From assembly GCF_007989805.1 (NCBI RefSeq), contig NZ_BJUB01000002.1:372001-436000 (forward strand): a DNA stretch of 64,000 bases. The letters are read 5' to 3'. The position numbers and the translations under genes were made by a program. The number at the start of each line of letters is the position of its first letter. Position 1 is the first letter of the stretch. Below the pieces are notes generated by a model. It was given only the letters and a program-made list of their open reading frames with translations. It had not been told where the DNA came from and searched no databases. This stretch comes from Cellulomonas xylanilytica (GTDB lineage Bacteria > Actinomycetota > Actinomycetes > Actinomycetales > Cellulomonadaceae). Positions 17,539 to 26,482 of the stretch are shown piece after piece.

Positions 17539-17972
17539 GCGTCGGGCGCCAACTCCAGCAGGATCGTCACGGGTCCGTCGTTGACCAGCTCCACCGCCAT
17601 GTCGGCACCGAACACGCCGGTGGCCACCTCGAGACCGCGGGCGCGCAGCGCGTCGACCACGGCCTCGACCAGCGGCTGCGCGACGGGTCCGGGGGCCGCG
17701 GCGTTCCACGTCGGCCGACGGCCCTTGCGGGTGTCGGCGTAGAGCGTGAACTGGCTGACGACGAGCACCGGGGCGCCCACGTCCACCGCGCACTGCTCGT
17801 CGCGCAGGATGCGCAGCTCGGCGATCTTGCGGGCCACCAGCTCGACCTGCGCGGCCCCGTCGCCCGGGGTGACACCGACCAGCGCCACCAGCCCCGGCCG
17901 GTCGATCGCGCCGACGACGACGCCGTCGACCGTCACGGACGCGCGCGTGACGCGCTGGACGACGGCCCTCAT
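17535..17972 (-). CDS. dtd: D-aminoacyl-tRNA deacylase
   Basis: A 145-residue cytosolic homodimeric enzyme that removes D-amino acids (and glycine from tRNA-Ala) mischarged on tRNA. Family hallmarks are present: [13 protein letters not shown] at the N-terminus, the [15 protein letters not shown] motif with the catalytic Thr environment, and the Gly-cisPro motif in [10 protein letters not shown]. The ATG overlaps the TGA of the asparaginase gene by four bases (ATGA), so it is translationally coupled to it. Length matches the family. Confidence 0.96.
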   Translation of the reverse strand: MRAVVQRVTRASVTVDGVVVGAIDRPGLVALVGVTPGDGAAQVELVARKIAELRILRDEQCAVDVGAPVLVVSQFTLYADTRKGRRPTWNAAAPGPVAQPLVEAVVDALRARGLEVATGVFGADMAVELVNDGPVTILLELAPDA

Positions 17973-18931
17973 GCGCCGAAGGTCGCGACGACCTCGCCGA
18001 CGGCTCGACCGTGGCCGAGGACCGGGGTCAGGGCGACGGCCTCGACGAGAGCCGGGTCGACGCCCGCCACGGTGAGCGCCGCCGCGAGGACCGCGGGCCG
18101 CGGCCGGGACGACCCGTCGGCGATCTTCAGCGCGACCGCTCCCCCGTCCGGCAGCCCGGCGGCGTACACGCCGTCGGCACCGTCCTTGGCGACGAGACCC
18201 GGGACCGCCTCCATGAACCGCGTGGCGTCCCGTCCGGTGCCCGCGACGTGCCACGGGTGCGCCGCCATCGCCTGCCCCGCGCGACGTGACGGCCCGGTGC
18301 CGGACGCGAGGCCCGCGAACGACCGGGCGAGCCCGCGCAGCGTGGTCGAGAACAGCGGAGCACCGCAGCCGTCGACGGTCGCCAGCTCCACGGGTACCCC
18401 GGTGAGCTCGGCGACGACCTCCCGGGTCGCGCACTGCAGCGGGTGCGCCGGGTCGAGGTAGTCGCGCGTCGACCAGCCCGCGGCGACGCAGGTCGCGAGC
18501 ATCCCCGCGTGCTTGCCGGAGCAGTTCTGGGTGAGCGGCTCGGTGCCGTGCCCGTCCGCACGCCAGCGCCACGACGCGTCGGGGTCCAGGGGCCAGTCGG
18601 GGGTGTTCCGCAGGTCGTCGGGACCCAGGCCCGCGGTCGCGAGGATCCCGCGGACCACGTCGAGGTGCGCGGGCTCGGCGTTGTGGCTGGCGCACACGAG
18701 GGCGAGCTCGGCGCCGTCGACGTCCAGCCCGGCGCGCAGCATCGCGACCGCCTGCAGCGGCTTGAGCGACGACCGCGCCCAGATCGTGGCGTCGGGGTCC
18801 CCGAGAGCGAGCCGCTCCGACCCGTCCGGTGCGAGCACCACGACGTGGCCGAGGTGCACGGACTCCACCAGGCCGCCGCGCTGAACCCGCGCCAGCGGGA
18901 CGGCGGCGGTGCCGATGTCCGCCACGGTCAC
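17969..18931 (-). CDS. L-asparaginase II family protein (AnsA_II)
   Basis: A 320-residue member of the asparaginase II family described from Rhizobium etli (PF06089), which is unrelated to E. coli AnsB. Typical stretches: [55 protein letters not shown] and [10 protein letters not shown]. These carry the conserved Ser-Lys pairs and Cys residues of the fold. It likely converts asparagine to aspartate and ammonia, though some members act on other amides. The GTG at 18931 overlaps the preceding TGA (GTGA) and the end overlaps dtd, giving a three-gene coupled operon. Confidence 0.87.
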   Translation of the reverse strand: MTVADIGTAAVPLARVQRGGLVESVHLGHVVVLAPDGSERLALGDPDATIWARSSLKPLQAVAMLRAGLDVDGAELALVCASHNAEPAHLDVVRGILATAGLGPDDLRNTPDWPLDPDASWRWRADGHGTEPLTQNCSGKHAGMLATCVAAGWSTRDYLDPAHPLQCATREVVAELTGVPVELATVDGCGAPLFSTTLRGLARSFAGLASGTGPSRRAGQAMAAHPWHVAGTGRDATRFMEAVPGLVAKDGADGVYAAGLPDGGAVALKIADGSSRPRPAVLAAALTVAGVDPALVEAVALTPVLGHGRAVGEVVATFGA

Positions 18932-19269
18932 CAGCCGCCGGAGGGGCCGCTCGGTCCGCGGGGTCCGCGGCGGCGGCCGGAGTACGGCGTCACGGCCGGC
19001 TTGACGTCCACGAGGTACACGATGGCGCCGACCGCGGCGAGCAGCGCGAGGAACGACGGGAGGTGCGGGACGCCGGGGATCGGGATGACGCTGAACGACA
19101 CCGCCGTGGCGACGCCGACGATGGCACCCCAGAACCCCTTGGTCCGCTTCCCCGCCTGCGGGAACGCGTTCGCCGGCCGCCGGAGCAGGTCGATCAGAGC
19201 CCACAGGCTCAGCCCGAAGATGGCGATGTAGAAGACGAAGAAGATGACGACCTGCGCGCTCGCGATCAC
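18928..19269 (-). CDS. DUF2516 family membrane protein
   Basis: A 113-residue protein with an N-terminal TM ([20 protein letters not shown]), the conserved [21 protein letters not shown] segment, two more hydrophobic stretches and a charged Arg/Gly/Pro tail. This matches the actinobacterial DUF2516 family, which has no assigned function. It is the first gene of the coupled group with asparaginase and dtd. Confidence 0.85.
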   Translation of the reverse strand: MIASAQVVIFFVFYIAIFGLSLWALIDLLRRPANAFPQAGKRTKGFWGAIVGVATAVSFSVIPIPGVPHLPSFLALLAAVGAIVYLVDVKPAVTPYSGRRRGPRGPSGPSGGW

Positions 19270-19288
19270 GGGGTGAGCCTACGAGACA

Positions 19289-19708
19289 TCACGGGACCAC
19301 GAGCAGGCCCTCGGCCCGTGCCGCGGCGGCGAGGTGCTCGTCCCAGGCGGCGACGACGAGGTCGGGCGACCGCAGCTGCAGGGCGGACGCGAGGTGCAGG
19401 GCGTCGGCGGCGCGCAGCGGGTGCCGGCCGACGAGCGCCGCGGCCGACGCCGTCACGACGTCCCGCAGCTCGAGCAGGTGCAGCCCGGGCCACAGCCGCT
19501 CCCACGCGGCGAGCGCGTCCGCGGCGGCGTCCTCGTCGAGCCGTCCCGCGCGCCTGCCCCCGGCGAGCACCGCGCGCACCTCCGCGTCCGCCAGCCGGGA
19601 CGTGACCACGAGGTCGGCGCCGTCCCACAGGGCCGCCACCAGCACGGACCCGGGCTCGGCGACGCACAGCTTCACCAGCGCGCTGGTGTCGAGGTAGACG
19701 ACCGCCAT
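19289..19708 (-). CDS. vapC: VapC-type PIN-domain toxin
   Basis: A 139-residue PIN-domain protein expected to act as a magnesium-dependent RNase that cuts tRNA or rRNA. Acidic residues sit at the usual places: LDTSALVK, ADAEVRAVLA, RAADALHLA and a C-terminal AWDEHL. The gene starts one base after the antitoxin stop, the standard antitoxin-first order. It ends 20 bases before the DUF2516 gene start. Confidence 0.9.
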   Translation of the reverse strand: MAVVYLDTSALVKLCVAEPGSVLVAALWDGADLVVTSRLADAEVRAVLAGGRRAGRLDEDAAADALAAWERLWPGLHLLELRDVVTASAAALVGRHPLRAADALHLASALQLRSPDLVVAAWDEHLAAAARAEGLLVVP

Positions 19709-19709
19709 C

Positions 19710-19976
19710 TCAGCGCCGCAGCCGGCGGACCAGGTCGGAGACCCCGCCCTTGGCCGCCGCCGGGCCGCGCTCCGTGGACCGTGCGGCCGGCCGTGCCGTG
19801 GTGGCCGGCGTGAGCAGCCCGTCCCGCTCCAGGCGCGTCAGCAGGTCCGCGGCCTCGATGCCGCTCAGCCGGGCCACGGGGATCCCGCGCTCGGTAATCA
19901 CCACGTCCTCGCCGGCGCGTGCGGCCTCGATCCACTGCCTGAGCTCCGCGCGCAAGGCGCTGACCGGGACGTCCAC
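19710..19976 (-). CDS. Phd/YefM-type antitoxin paired with VapC
   Basis: An 88-residue antitoxin that opens at GTG 19976. The N-terminal fold is the prevent-host-death type (VSALRAELRQWIEAARAGED, then VVITERGIPVARLSG), which binds DNA and represses its own operon. The C-terminal half (ARPAARSTERGPAAAKGG) is disordered-looking and should cover the toxin. One base separates it from vapC. Confidence 0.88.
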   Translation of the reverse strand: MDVPVSALRAELRQWIEAARAGEDVVITERGIPVARLSGIEAADLLTRLERDGLLTPATTARPAARSTERGPAAAKGGVSDLVRRLRR

Positions 19977-20010
19977 GCAGCGACCGTACCGAACCGGGCG
20001 GCTCCGCAGG

Positions 20011-21111
20011 TCAGATCTCCGGCAGGGACTCCCGGGCGTCCTGCGGGTCGACGCCGGCCGCCTCGAGCAGGTCGACGACGAGCGAGCGCTGCAGCAGCAC
20101 CAGGCTCTGCACCTGCCAGTCGCGCGCGGCCAGCCGGAAGGGGTCCAGGGCGCCGGAGACCGCCAGGAGCAGCGTCCGGGCACGCTCCGGGTCCCGGCCC
20201 GCGCCGAGGGCCGCGGCGAGCTCGTCGACCGCCCGCGCGGTGGCCTCCACCTGCTCGGCGACCGTCGTCATGTCGTGCGTCTGCGCCTCGACGGCCGCGA
20301 GACACCGCCGTGCCAGCACGCGGGCGTTGCGCATCGCCCGATCGACCAGGACCGCGGTCGCGGCGTGCCGCGCCAGCTCCTCGCGGTGCTTGCGGATGGT
20401 CGGCGAGACGCGAGCCAGCTCGCCGGCGCTCGTCGCCGTCTCGGACCACTCGTCGAGCGCGGGCTGCGACGCCCGCCCGCGCACCAGCGCGTCCTCGACG
20501 TCGGCCGTCGACCCGGTCCGCAGACCGCGCGCCAGGATGCGGAGCACCCCCGCGAGGTCCTCCACCGCGGCCTGGGCCAGCATCCGGGTGTGCCGGCGCG
20601 GGTCGCGCGGGGTCAGCAGCGCGACCGCGAGCGCGACCGCCCCGCCGACGGCCGCGTCGATCCACCGGCCGACGGGTCCACCGGTCGCCGAGATCGCCGG
20701 CAGTCCCACGATGACCAGCGCCTGCACGCCCGCCTGCGTGGTGAGCATCTGCCCGCGGTCGATGAACCGCGCGATGATCGCCGCCAGGAACAGGACCACG
20801 GCCACCTGCCAGGCGCCGTTGCCGATGAGGTGGACCAGCAGGTCGCCCAGCGCCACCCCGATCGCCACGCCGACGGCCAGCTCCGCGACCCGCCGCACCG
20901 ACCGGTCTGTGGTGAACCCCAGCGCGACCCAGGCGCTGACGGGCGCGAAGAACGGGTACGGGTGCCCGAACGCGTACCTGGCGATCGCGAACGCGATCGC
21001 CGCTGCGATCGACGCCTGCAGGATCGGGAACCACGCCGCCCGGACCCGTGCCAGCCCCTGCCGGACCCGCACCTCGACCACCACGCGAGGGCGGGAGTCG
21101 GGGCTGCTCAC
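20011..21111 (-). CDS. FUSC-family membrane protein (aromatic-acid-exporter-like)
   Basis: A 366-residue protein. The N-terminal half holds about six TM segments (FPILQASIAAAIAFAIARYA, SAWVALGFTTDRSVRRV, ALGDLLVHLIG, and so on), typical of FUSC/ArAE exporters such as AaeB. The C-terminal half is a soluble helical region ending in LLEAAGVDPQDARESLPEI. It may export small aromatic or other organic acids, but substrate and direction are inferred from the family only. The GTG at 21111 overlaps the ygfZ stop as GTGA. Confidence 0.82.
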   Translation of the reverse strand: MSSPDSRPRVVVEVRVRQGLARVRAAWFPILQASIAAAIAFAIARYAFGHPYPFFAPVSAWVALGFTTDRSVRRVAELAVGVAIGVALGDLLVHLIGNGAWQVAVVLFLAAIIARFIDRGQMLTTQAGVQALVIVGLPAISATGGPVGRWIDAAVGGAVALAVALLTPRDPRRHTRMLAQAAVEDLAGVLRILARGLRTGSTADVEDALVRGRASQPALDEWSETATSAGELARVSPTIRKHREELARHAATAVLVDRAMRNARVLARRCLAAVEAQTHDMTTVAEQVEATARAVDELAAALGAGRDPERARTLLLAVSGALDPFRLAARDWQVQSLVLLQRSLVVDLLEAAGVDPQDARESLPEI

Positions 21112-22295
21112 AGGCTCGGGTGCTGCCCCAGGCCGCGGGTCAGGGGTCCACGGGCGGCGGGCCGGTCGACGGACACCCCGTCACCCGGCACGATCTGCTC
21201 CTGCCCGGCCGCGACGGAACCGGCCTCGGACTCGACCACCAGCTCACCGTCGGCGGGCACCGAGCGCTTCACCACCGCCAGGGCGACCGGCCCCAGCTCG
21301 TGGTGGCGCGCGACCGTGGTGACGTGCCCGACCACCCGGCCCGGCTCCTGCGAGTCGGCGCCGCGGACCACGTCGTGCACCGCGGAACCGGGCTCGGGCA
21401 GCAGGTGCCCGGACCCGTCGAGGTGCAGCATCACGAGGCGGCGCGGCGGCCGGCCCAGGTTGTGCACGCGCGCCACGGACTCCTGCCCGCGGTAGCAGCC
21501 CTTGGTCAGGTGCACCGCGGTCCGCAGCCAGTCGAGCTCGTGCGGGATGGTCCGGTGGTCGGCCTCGTGGGACGCGCGCGGGCGCCACGCCTCGACGCGG
21601 GCGGCCTCGCTGGCCCAGGTCCCGACGAGCGGCCAGCCGGCGGCCTCCCGCGCGCGCACCTCGTCGACCAGCCGGTCGCGCGGGACCAGGACGAGCCGCC
21701 AGTCGCGGTCGGCGCCCGGGTGCTCGTCGTCGGCCGGCCCGTACCGGGTGCCGCCCGGCGCGGTGGTCGGCCACGGGTCCCGCCAGGTGATCGGCTCGTC
21801 GGGCGCGCCCTCCGCGTCGACCGGCTCGCCGATCGCGGCCCAGTCGTCCGTCGCGTCGACGATCTCGACGCGGAGCATGAACTTCATCCGGTTCAGCCAC
21901 GCGGCCAGCCCGACCGGCGTCTCGGTGATCAGCCAGGTGGTCTCGCCGTCGTCGACGACCCCGGCCGCGTGCTCGACGTGACCCTGAGGGCTGAGCACCA
22001 GGAGCTCGGTCGAGGTCCGCGGCGGCAGCGCGGTCAGCTCCTGCGTGGTGATCGAGTGCAGCCACGTGAGGCGGTCGGGACCGGTGACGGTCACGACGCC
22101 CAGGTGGGACTGGTCCACCACGGCACCGCCGCGGGACAGCGCGCGCTGCTCCGCCGTCGGGTCGCCGTAGTGCCAGGCGACGCCGTCGTCGGGCCCCGCA
22201 CCCCGGACCGCGCCGCGGCGGGCCAGCAGGGGACTCACGTGCCGCGGGGGCTCGCCGTGGGCAGCCGGCACCTCGACAGGGACGTCGGTGGTCAT
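21108..22295 (-). CDS. ygfZ: tRNA-modifying protein YgfZ, folate-binding
   Basis: A 395-residue folate-binding protein of the GcvT/YgfZ family, which supports assembly or repair of Fe-S enzymes. The diagnostic KGCYRGQE motif with its reactive Cys is present, as is the N-terminal LSRGGAVVDQSHLGVVTVTG region that aligns with GcvT. The ATG at 22295 shares a base with the nitrobindin stop (TGATG), and the gene's own end overlaps the FUSC start, so the three genes are translationally coupled. Confidence 0.93.
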   Translation of the reverse strand: MTTDVPVEVPAAHGEPPRHVSPLLARRGAVRGAGPDDGVAWHYGDPTAEQRALSRGGAVVDQSHLGVVTVTGPDRLTWLHSITTQELTALPPRTSTELLVLSPQGHVEHAAGVVDDGETTWLITETPVGLAAWLNRMKFMLRVEIVDATDDWAAIGEPVDAEGAPDEPITWRDPWPTTAPGGTRYGPADDEHPGADRDWRLVLVPRDRLVDEVRAREAAGWPLVGTWASEAARVEAWRPRASHEADHRTIPHELDWLRTAVHLTKGCYRGQESVARVHNLGRPPRRLVMLHLDGSGHLLPEPGSAVHDVVRGADSQEPGRVVGHVTTVARHHELGPVALAVVKRSVPADGELVVESEAGSVAAGQEQIVPGDGVSVDRPAARGPLTRGLGQHPSL

Positions 22296-22873
22296 CAGGC
22301 CTCGTCGTCGGTGAGGGCCTCGACGCGCGCGAGGCGGCCGGAGGCGTAGGACTGCATGGGGTGACCGAACGCGGCGATGTCGTGCGCCCACATCAGCTCG
22401 CCGTTGACCAGGCCGTAGAGGCGCTTGCCGGCGCTGACGTCGGCCCCGGAGGCGGTGCGCACGATGGCGTCGCTGACCAGGTCGATGCGGCCCTTGCCCA
22501 CCGCGCCGATGTAGACGGCGACGTGCCCGGACGGGTCGGCGACCAGGAGCTCGACGGCGTGCTGGTCCTCGGTCAGGCCCCAGTCGGCGGGCCGCTCGGG
22601 CGGGATGCGCCAGTAGCCGGACTCGGTCTGCCAGACCGGCGCCTCGGGCTCGTCCTCGAGCGCCGCCGTGCTGGTCGGCGCCACGACGAGCCGGACGGTC
22701 GAGGTGTAGGACAGGTACGGTCCGCCGTCGCTGGCGATCACGATCTCCTGCGTGAACGTCGCCTCGTCGATGCCGGGGTAGTCGACGACACCCTCACCGC
22801 GCCACGTACCCACCAGCCAGGCCAGCGGGTACACCTCAGGAGCGAGACCGTCGGGGTCGAGCACGAACGGCAT
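22295..22873 (-). CDS. nitrobindin-like haem-binding protein (DUF1794/THAP4-like)
   Basis: A 192-residue ten-stranded beta-barrel of the FABP/nitrobindin family. It has the GTWRGEG signature near the N-terminus (family GxWxGxG), the barrel segment SGYWRIPPERP and C-terminal QSYASGRLARVEAL. Mycobacterial and plant relatives bind ferric haem and react with nitric oxide and peroxynitrite. A GGGAGG site precedes the ATG. It is coupled to ygfZ. Confidence 0.87.
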   Translation of the reverse strand: MPFVLDPDGLAPEVYPLAWLVGTWRGEGVVDYPGIDEATFTQEIVIASDGGPYLSYTSTVRLVVAPTSTAALEDEPEAPVWQTESGYWRIPPERPADWGLTEDQHAVELLVADPSGHVAVYIGAVGKGRIDLVSDAIVRTASGADVSAGKRLYGLVNGELMWAHDIAAFGHPMQSYASGRLARVEALTDDEA

Positions 22874-22900
22874 GGAGCCTCCCAGCTTCAGTGCAAGACG

Positions 22901-23008
22901 TCAGCGCTGGCCCTTGTAGAGCCGGTACACGACGAAGACGGAGAACCAGCCGATCACCAGAGTCGCCGCGACCAGCAGGCCGATGAAGAAGATCTCGAGC
23001 CCAGTCAT
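22901..23008 (-). CDS. 35-residue single-TM small protein
   Basis: A short gene opens at ATG 23008, encoding MTGLEIFFIGLLVAATLVIG, then WFSVFVVYRLYKGQR, then TGA at 22901. It is one membrane helix with a positively charged C-terminus. It lies 27 bases upstream of the nitrobindin gene on the same strand. Codon use is GC-rich at third positions, supporting real coding. Function unknown. Confidence 0.7.
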   Translation of the reverse strand: MTGLEIFFIGLLVAATLVIGWFSVFVVYRLYKGQR

Positions 23009-23048
23009 GCCGACGATCCTAACGAGCGGAGGCCCCTAACCTGTTCCG

Positions 23049-23420
23049 ATGAGTCCCACGCCACGTCCCCTGGTGATCAAGACCACGTCCGGCACCGAGC
23101 GTCCGGAGGCCACCAACCAGGCGTTCACCGTGGCGGCGGCGGCTGTCGCGGCCGGTGCGGACGTCAGCCTGTGGCTCACGGGCGAGTCCGCGTGGTTCGC
23201 CCTGCCGGGGCGCGCGGCGGACCTGGTCCTCGAGCACGCCACCCCGCTGGGCGAGCTGCTGGAGGTGGTGCTCGAGGGTGGCCGCGTGACGGTGTGCACG
23301 CAGTGCGCCGCGCGCCGGGGAATCGGTCCGGAGCACGTGCTGCCGGGCGTGCGGATCGCCGGTGCGGCCGTGTTCGTGGAGGAGTCCCTGGCCGAACGGG
23401 CCCAGGCGCTCGTCTACTAG
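23049..23420 (+). CDS. DsrE-family protein
   Basis: A 123-residue single-domain protein of the DsrE/DsrF-like superfamily (LVIKTTSGTERPEATNQAFT, AGADVSLWLTGESAWF, RVTVCTQCAARRGI). The Cys-x-x-Cys in CTQCAARR is at the position of the sulfur-relay cysteine in active members. The family moves sulfur in tRNA modification or sulfur oxidation; many actinobacterial single-gene versions have no defined partner, and none is visible here. Confidence 0.8.
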   Translation: MSPTPRPLVIKTTSGTERPEATNQAFTVAAAAVAAGADVSLWLTGESAWFALPGRAADLVLEHATPLGELLEVVLEGGRVTVCTQCAARRGIGPEHVLPGVRIAGAAVFVEESLAERAQALVY

Positions 23421-23440
23421 TCCGCTGCCCGGTCCGCGCC

Positions 23441-24175
23441 TCAGCCCACCAGCACCCGGCCGACGACGTACACGAGGATGCCCGTGACCGTGACGGGCAG
23501 CGTCACGGCCGCGAGCGACGGCCAGCGACGCTCGAGCGCGGGCAGCTGGTCGAAGAGCGCGTGCAGCGTGGCGACGAGCACCCCCACCGCGAGCCCGAGC
23601 AGGGCTCCCGCGAGCGGGTCGATCGCCGGGAGCAGCACCCCGCCGAGCGCACCGGCGCCGGCCGCTGCTCCCGCGGTGGCGAGCGCACCGACCCACGGCC
23701 GCAGGTGGAGCACGACCACGACGGAGCCGACGGCGAGCGCGAGGGCGCCGACGACGACGATCGGCTCACCACCGGGCGTCCGGCCGATGGCGACCCAGCC
23801 CGCCACGGCGACCGCGACGAGCGTGCCCGCGACCGTCCCGGACACCGACTCGACGAGCCGGGTGCGGCCGTCGCGGCGCAGGAGCTCGTTGACGAACGCC
23901 AGCAGGATCGCGGCCGCGAAGACGACCGGCAGGTACCGCAGGTAGGGCGGCGTCTCGGTGAGGTGGACGACGGCGACGGCCCCGACGCCGCCCAGCGCCA
24001 CGACCGTGGCGGAGCCGGGCTTGAACGGGAGGCCCGCGAGCGCCGGCCAGCCGAGGGCCAGCAGCAGCGCGAGCACGGCCGCGGTGGCGCTCAGCGGCAG
24101 GCCGCCGAGGTACCCGGCGACGGCCACGGCGGCGGCGAGGACGGCCGTGACGACCGCCCTGGTGGCGAGCTGCAT
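23441..24175 (-). CDS. polytopic membrane protein, CdsA-like in shape
   Basis: A 244-residue, very hydrophobic protein with about seven TM segments from the start ([20 protein letters not shown]) to the end ([20 protein letters not shown]). The pattern [20 protein letters not shown] followed by Gly-rich helices, and the late AIDPLAG.LLGLAVG segment, recall CDP-diglyceride-synthase-like proteins. I do not see the full CdsA signature, so no enzymatic role is claimed. It is convergent with the DsrE gene. Confidence 0.6.
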   Translation of the reverse strand: MQLATRAVVTAVLAAAVAVAGYLGGLPLSATAAVLALLLALGWPALAGLPFKPGSATVVALGGVGAVAVVHLTETPPYLRYLPVVFAAAILLAFVNELLRRDGRTRLVESVSGTVAGTLVAVAVAGWVAIGRTPGGEPIVVVGALALAVGSVVVVLHLRPWVGALATAGAAAGAGALGGVLLPAIDPLAGALLGLAVGVLVATLHALFDQLPALERRWPSLAAVTLPVTVTGILVYVVGRVLVG

Positions 24176-24398
24176 GGGTCCTCCTACCGTCCCGCGTCCG
24201 GGGTCACCGGGCACATGCGCACGCGAGCGGTCGGCAGGGAGGGGAGGAGCACGCCGCCGATTGTCGCATCCCGACGCGATCCGACCGGCGCAAACCCGTC
24301 CCCCGCCGTGGTCGCCCGTGCCATCACCCGACCCGTGGGCGCAGCCTGCTCGGGTCGCGCGGTACCGTTGCCCCCACTCGCACGCGGGGAGGTCCCAG

Positions 24399-25127
24399 GT
24401 GGCAGATCTGCTGCTGCTCACTCCAGCGTCCGGGGGCTCCGCCCAGGTGCTCCCGGCCCTCGGTCTGTTGTCCCACCGCGTCCGTGTGCTTCCCGTGGAA
24501 CCGTCGGCTCTCGTGGACGCACCGGACGCGGACATCGTCGTGCTCGACGCCCGGCGTGACCTGGTCACCGCCCGGACCACCTGTCGGCTGCTGCGCGCCA
24601 CCGGCCTGACCGTCCCGCTCATCCTGGTGCTCACCGAGGGCGGCCTCACGGTCGTCACGGCCGAGTGGGGCGCGGACGACATCATCCTGGAGACGGCCAA
24701 CCCGGCCGAGGTGGAGACGCGGTTCCGGCTGGTCATGGAGCGCGCGGCCACCGCCGGGTACGACGACGCGCCGCAGGAGATCTCCTCCGGCGAGCTGACC
24801 ATCGACGCCGGCGGCTACACGGCCCGGCTGCGCGGTCGGCCGCTCGACCTGACCTACAAGGAGTTCGAGCTCCTCAAGTACCTGGTTCAGCACCCGGGGC
24901 GCGTGTTCACGCGCGCCCAGCTGCTGCAGGAGGTCTGGGGCTACGACTACTACGGGGGCACCCGGACGGTCGACGTGCACGTGCGCCGCCTGCGCGCCAA
25001 GCTCGGGCCCGAGCACGAGCAGCTCATCGGCACGGTGCGCAACGTCGGCTACCGGTTCGACCCGCCGAAGGACCGCCGCGGCGCGGTGGACGGACGCAAC
25101 GAGGTCCCGGAGCCCGCGGACGCGTAG
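24399..25127 (+). CDS. glnR: nitrogen-response regulator GlnR
   Basis: A 242-residue orphan OmpR/PhoB-type regulator. The N-terminal receiver-like domain ([52 protein letters not shown]) and the winged helix ([46 protein letters not shown]) match Streptomyces GlnR closely. GlnR governs glutamine synthetase, ammonium uptake and other nitrogen genes without a cognate kinase. Translation starts at GTG 24399 with GGGGAGG six bases upstream. The 223-base upstream gap shows no clear operator. Confidence 0.92.
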   Translation: MADLLLLTPASGGSAQVLPALGLLSHRVRVLPVEPSALVDAPDADIVVLDARRDLVTARTTCRLLRATGLTVPLILVLTEGGLTVVTAEWGADDIILETANPAEVETRFRLVMERAATAGYDDAPQEISSGELTIDAGGYTARLRGRPLDLTYKEFELLKYLVQHPGRVFTRAQLLQEVWGYDYYGGTRTVDVHVRRLRAKLGPEHEQLIGTVRNVGYRFDPPKDRRGAVDGRNEVPEPADA

Positions 25128-25190
25128 CGTGTCCTCCGGTGAGCCGGGAAGCCTGGTCGGCAGTCCCGTCAGCCTGCCCGGAAGGTCACC

Positions 25191-26471
25191 ATGTCGACGC
25201 CCACCAGCCGCCTGTTCTCGGCCCTGTCCCCCGGCTCCGAGCGCAACCTGCTCGACACCCTGCGCGGCGAGCGCGTCGGGGGCGCCCTGCTGCTCGCGGG
25301 CACGGTCGTCGCCCTCCTCTGGGCGAACGTCGCCCCGGCGTCGTACACCGCGGTCTCGGACACGGTCATCGGGCCCGCCGCCCTGCACCTCGACCTCACC
25401 GTGGCCGCGTGGGCGACCGACGGGCTGCTGGCGATCTTCTTCTTCGTCGTCGGGCTCGAGCTCAAGCGCGAGATCGTCGCCGGTGAGCTGCGCAACCTCA
25501 GCACGGCCGTGGTGCCGATCGTCGCGGCCGTCGGCGGCATGCTCGTCCCGGCCGCCTTCTACCTCGCCGTCAACCTGACCGCTCCCGACGGGAACGCGCG
25601 CGGGTGGGCGGTCCCGACCGCGACCGACATCGCGTTCGCGGTGGCCGTGCTCGCGATCGTCGGGCGGAGCCTGCCCAACGCGCTGCGCGCGTTCCTGCTG
25701 ACCCTGGCAGTGGTCGACGACCTGCTCGCGATCATCGTCATCGGCGCCGTCTACACCGAGTCGGTCTCGTTGCCGTGGCTCGGTGTCGGCGCCGCGACGG
25801 TCGTGGTGTTCGCGCTCCTGATCCGGCGGGGATGGGCCAGCGGGTGGCTCCTGGTGCCGCTCGGCGTGATCGCGTGGGCGGCCGTGCACGCGTCCGGCGT
25901 CCACGCGACCATCGCCGGCGTCGCGCTCGGCCTCGTCGTCCCCGCCACGCCGGAAGCCACCCGGCGGGCCCTCCGGCTCGACGCGCTGCCGGAGGAGTCG
26001 CTCGCCGAGCGGTGGGAGCACGTGTGGCGGCCGCTCTCCGCCGGCTTCGCGGTGCCCGTCTTCGCGCTGTTCGCCGCGGGCGTGACCCTCAGCCTCGGCA
26101 CCGTGCAGACCACGTTCGCGGACCCGGTGGCGCAGGGCGTCGCCCTCGGCCTGGTGGTGGGCAAGCCCCTCGGCATCCTCGGCGCCACGTGGCTGGTCGC
26201 CCGGTTCACGCGCGCCTCGCTCGCGCCCGGTCTCGGCTGGGCGGACGTCGGAGCCGTCGGTCTGCTCGGCGGGATCGGGTTCACCGTGTCCCTGCTGGTG
26301 GGCGAGCTGGCGTTCGGCGCAGGCAGCGTGCACGACGAGCACGTCGTGGTCTCGGTGCTCGCCGCGTCCCTCGTCGCGGCCGTCCTCGGCGGCGTCGCCC
26401 TGAACCAGCGCGACCGACATCACGCCCGCGTGGCGGGCGAGGCCTCACGCGAGGCGGACCAGACCGGGTAG
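25191..26471 (+). CDS. nhaA: Na+/H+ antiporter NhaA
   Basis: A 426-residue inner-membrane antiporter that expels sodium in exchange for protons. Key residues are visible: ATDIAFAVAVLA (the Asp133 position) and the adjacent Asp pair in VVDDLLAI (the 163/164 positions). The GLELKREIV loop near the N-terminus and LGGIGFTVSLLVGELAF near the C-terminus are also family marks. It lies 63 bases after glnR, possibly in the same transcript. Confidence 0.96.
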   Translation: MSTPTSRLFSALSPGSERNLLDTLRGERVGGALLLAGTVVALLWANVAPASYTAVSDTVIGPAALHLDLTVAAWATDGLLAIFFFVVGLELKREIVAGELRNLSTAVVPIVAAVGGMLVPAAFYLAVNLTAPDGNARGWAVPTATDIAFAVAVLAIVGRSLPNALRAFLLTLAVVDDLLAIIVIGAVYTESVSLPWLGVGAATVVVFALLIRRGWASGWLLVPLGVIAWAAVHASGVHATIAGVALGLVVPATPEATRRALRLDALPEESLAERWEHVWRPLSAGFAVPVFALFAAGVTLSLGTVQTTFADPVAQGVALGLVVGKPLGILGATWLVARFTRASLAPGLGWADVGAVGLLGGIGFTVSLLVGELAFGAGSVHDEHVVVSVLAASLVAAVLGGVALNQRDRHHARVAGEASREADQTG

Positions 26472-26482
26472 GTTCGGCTCCG

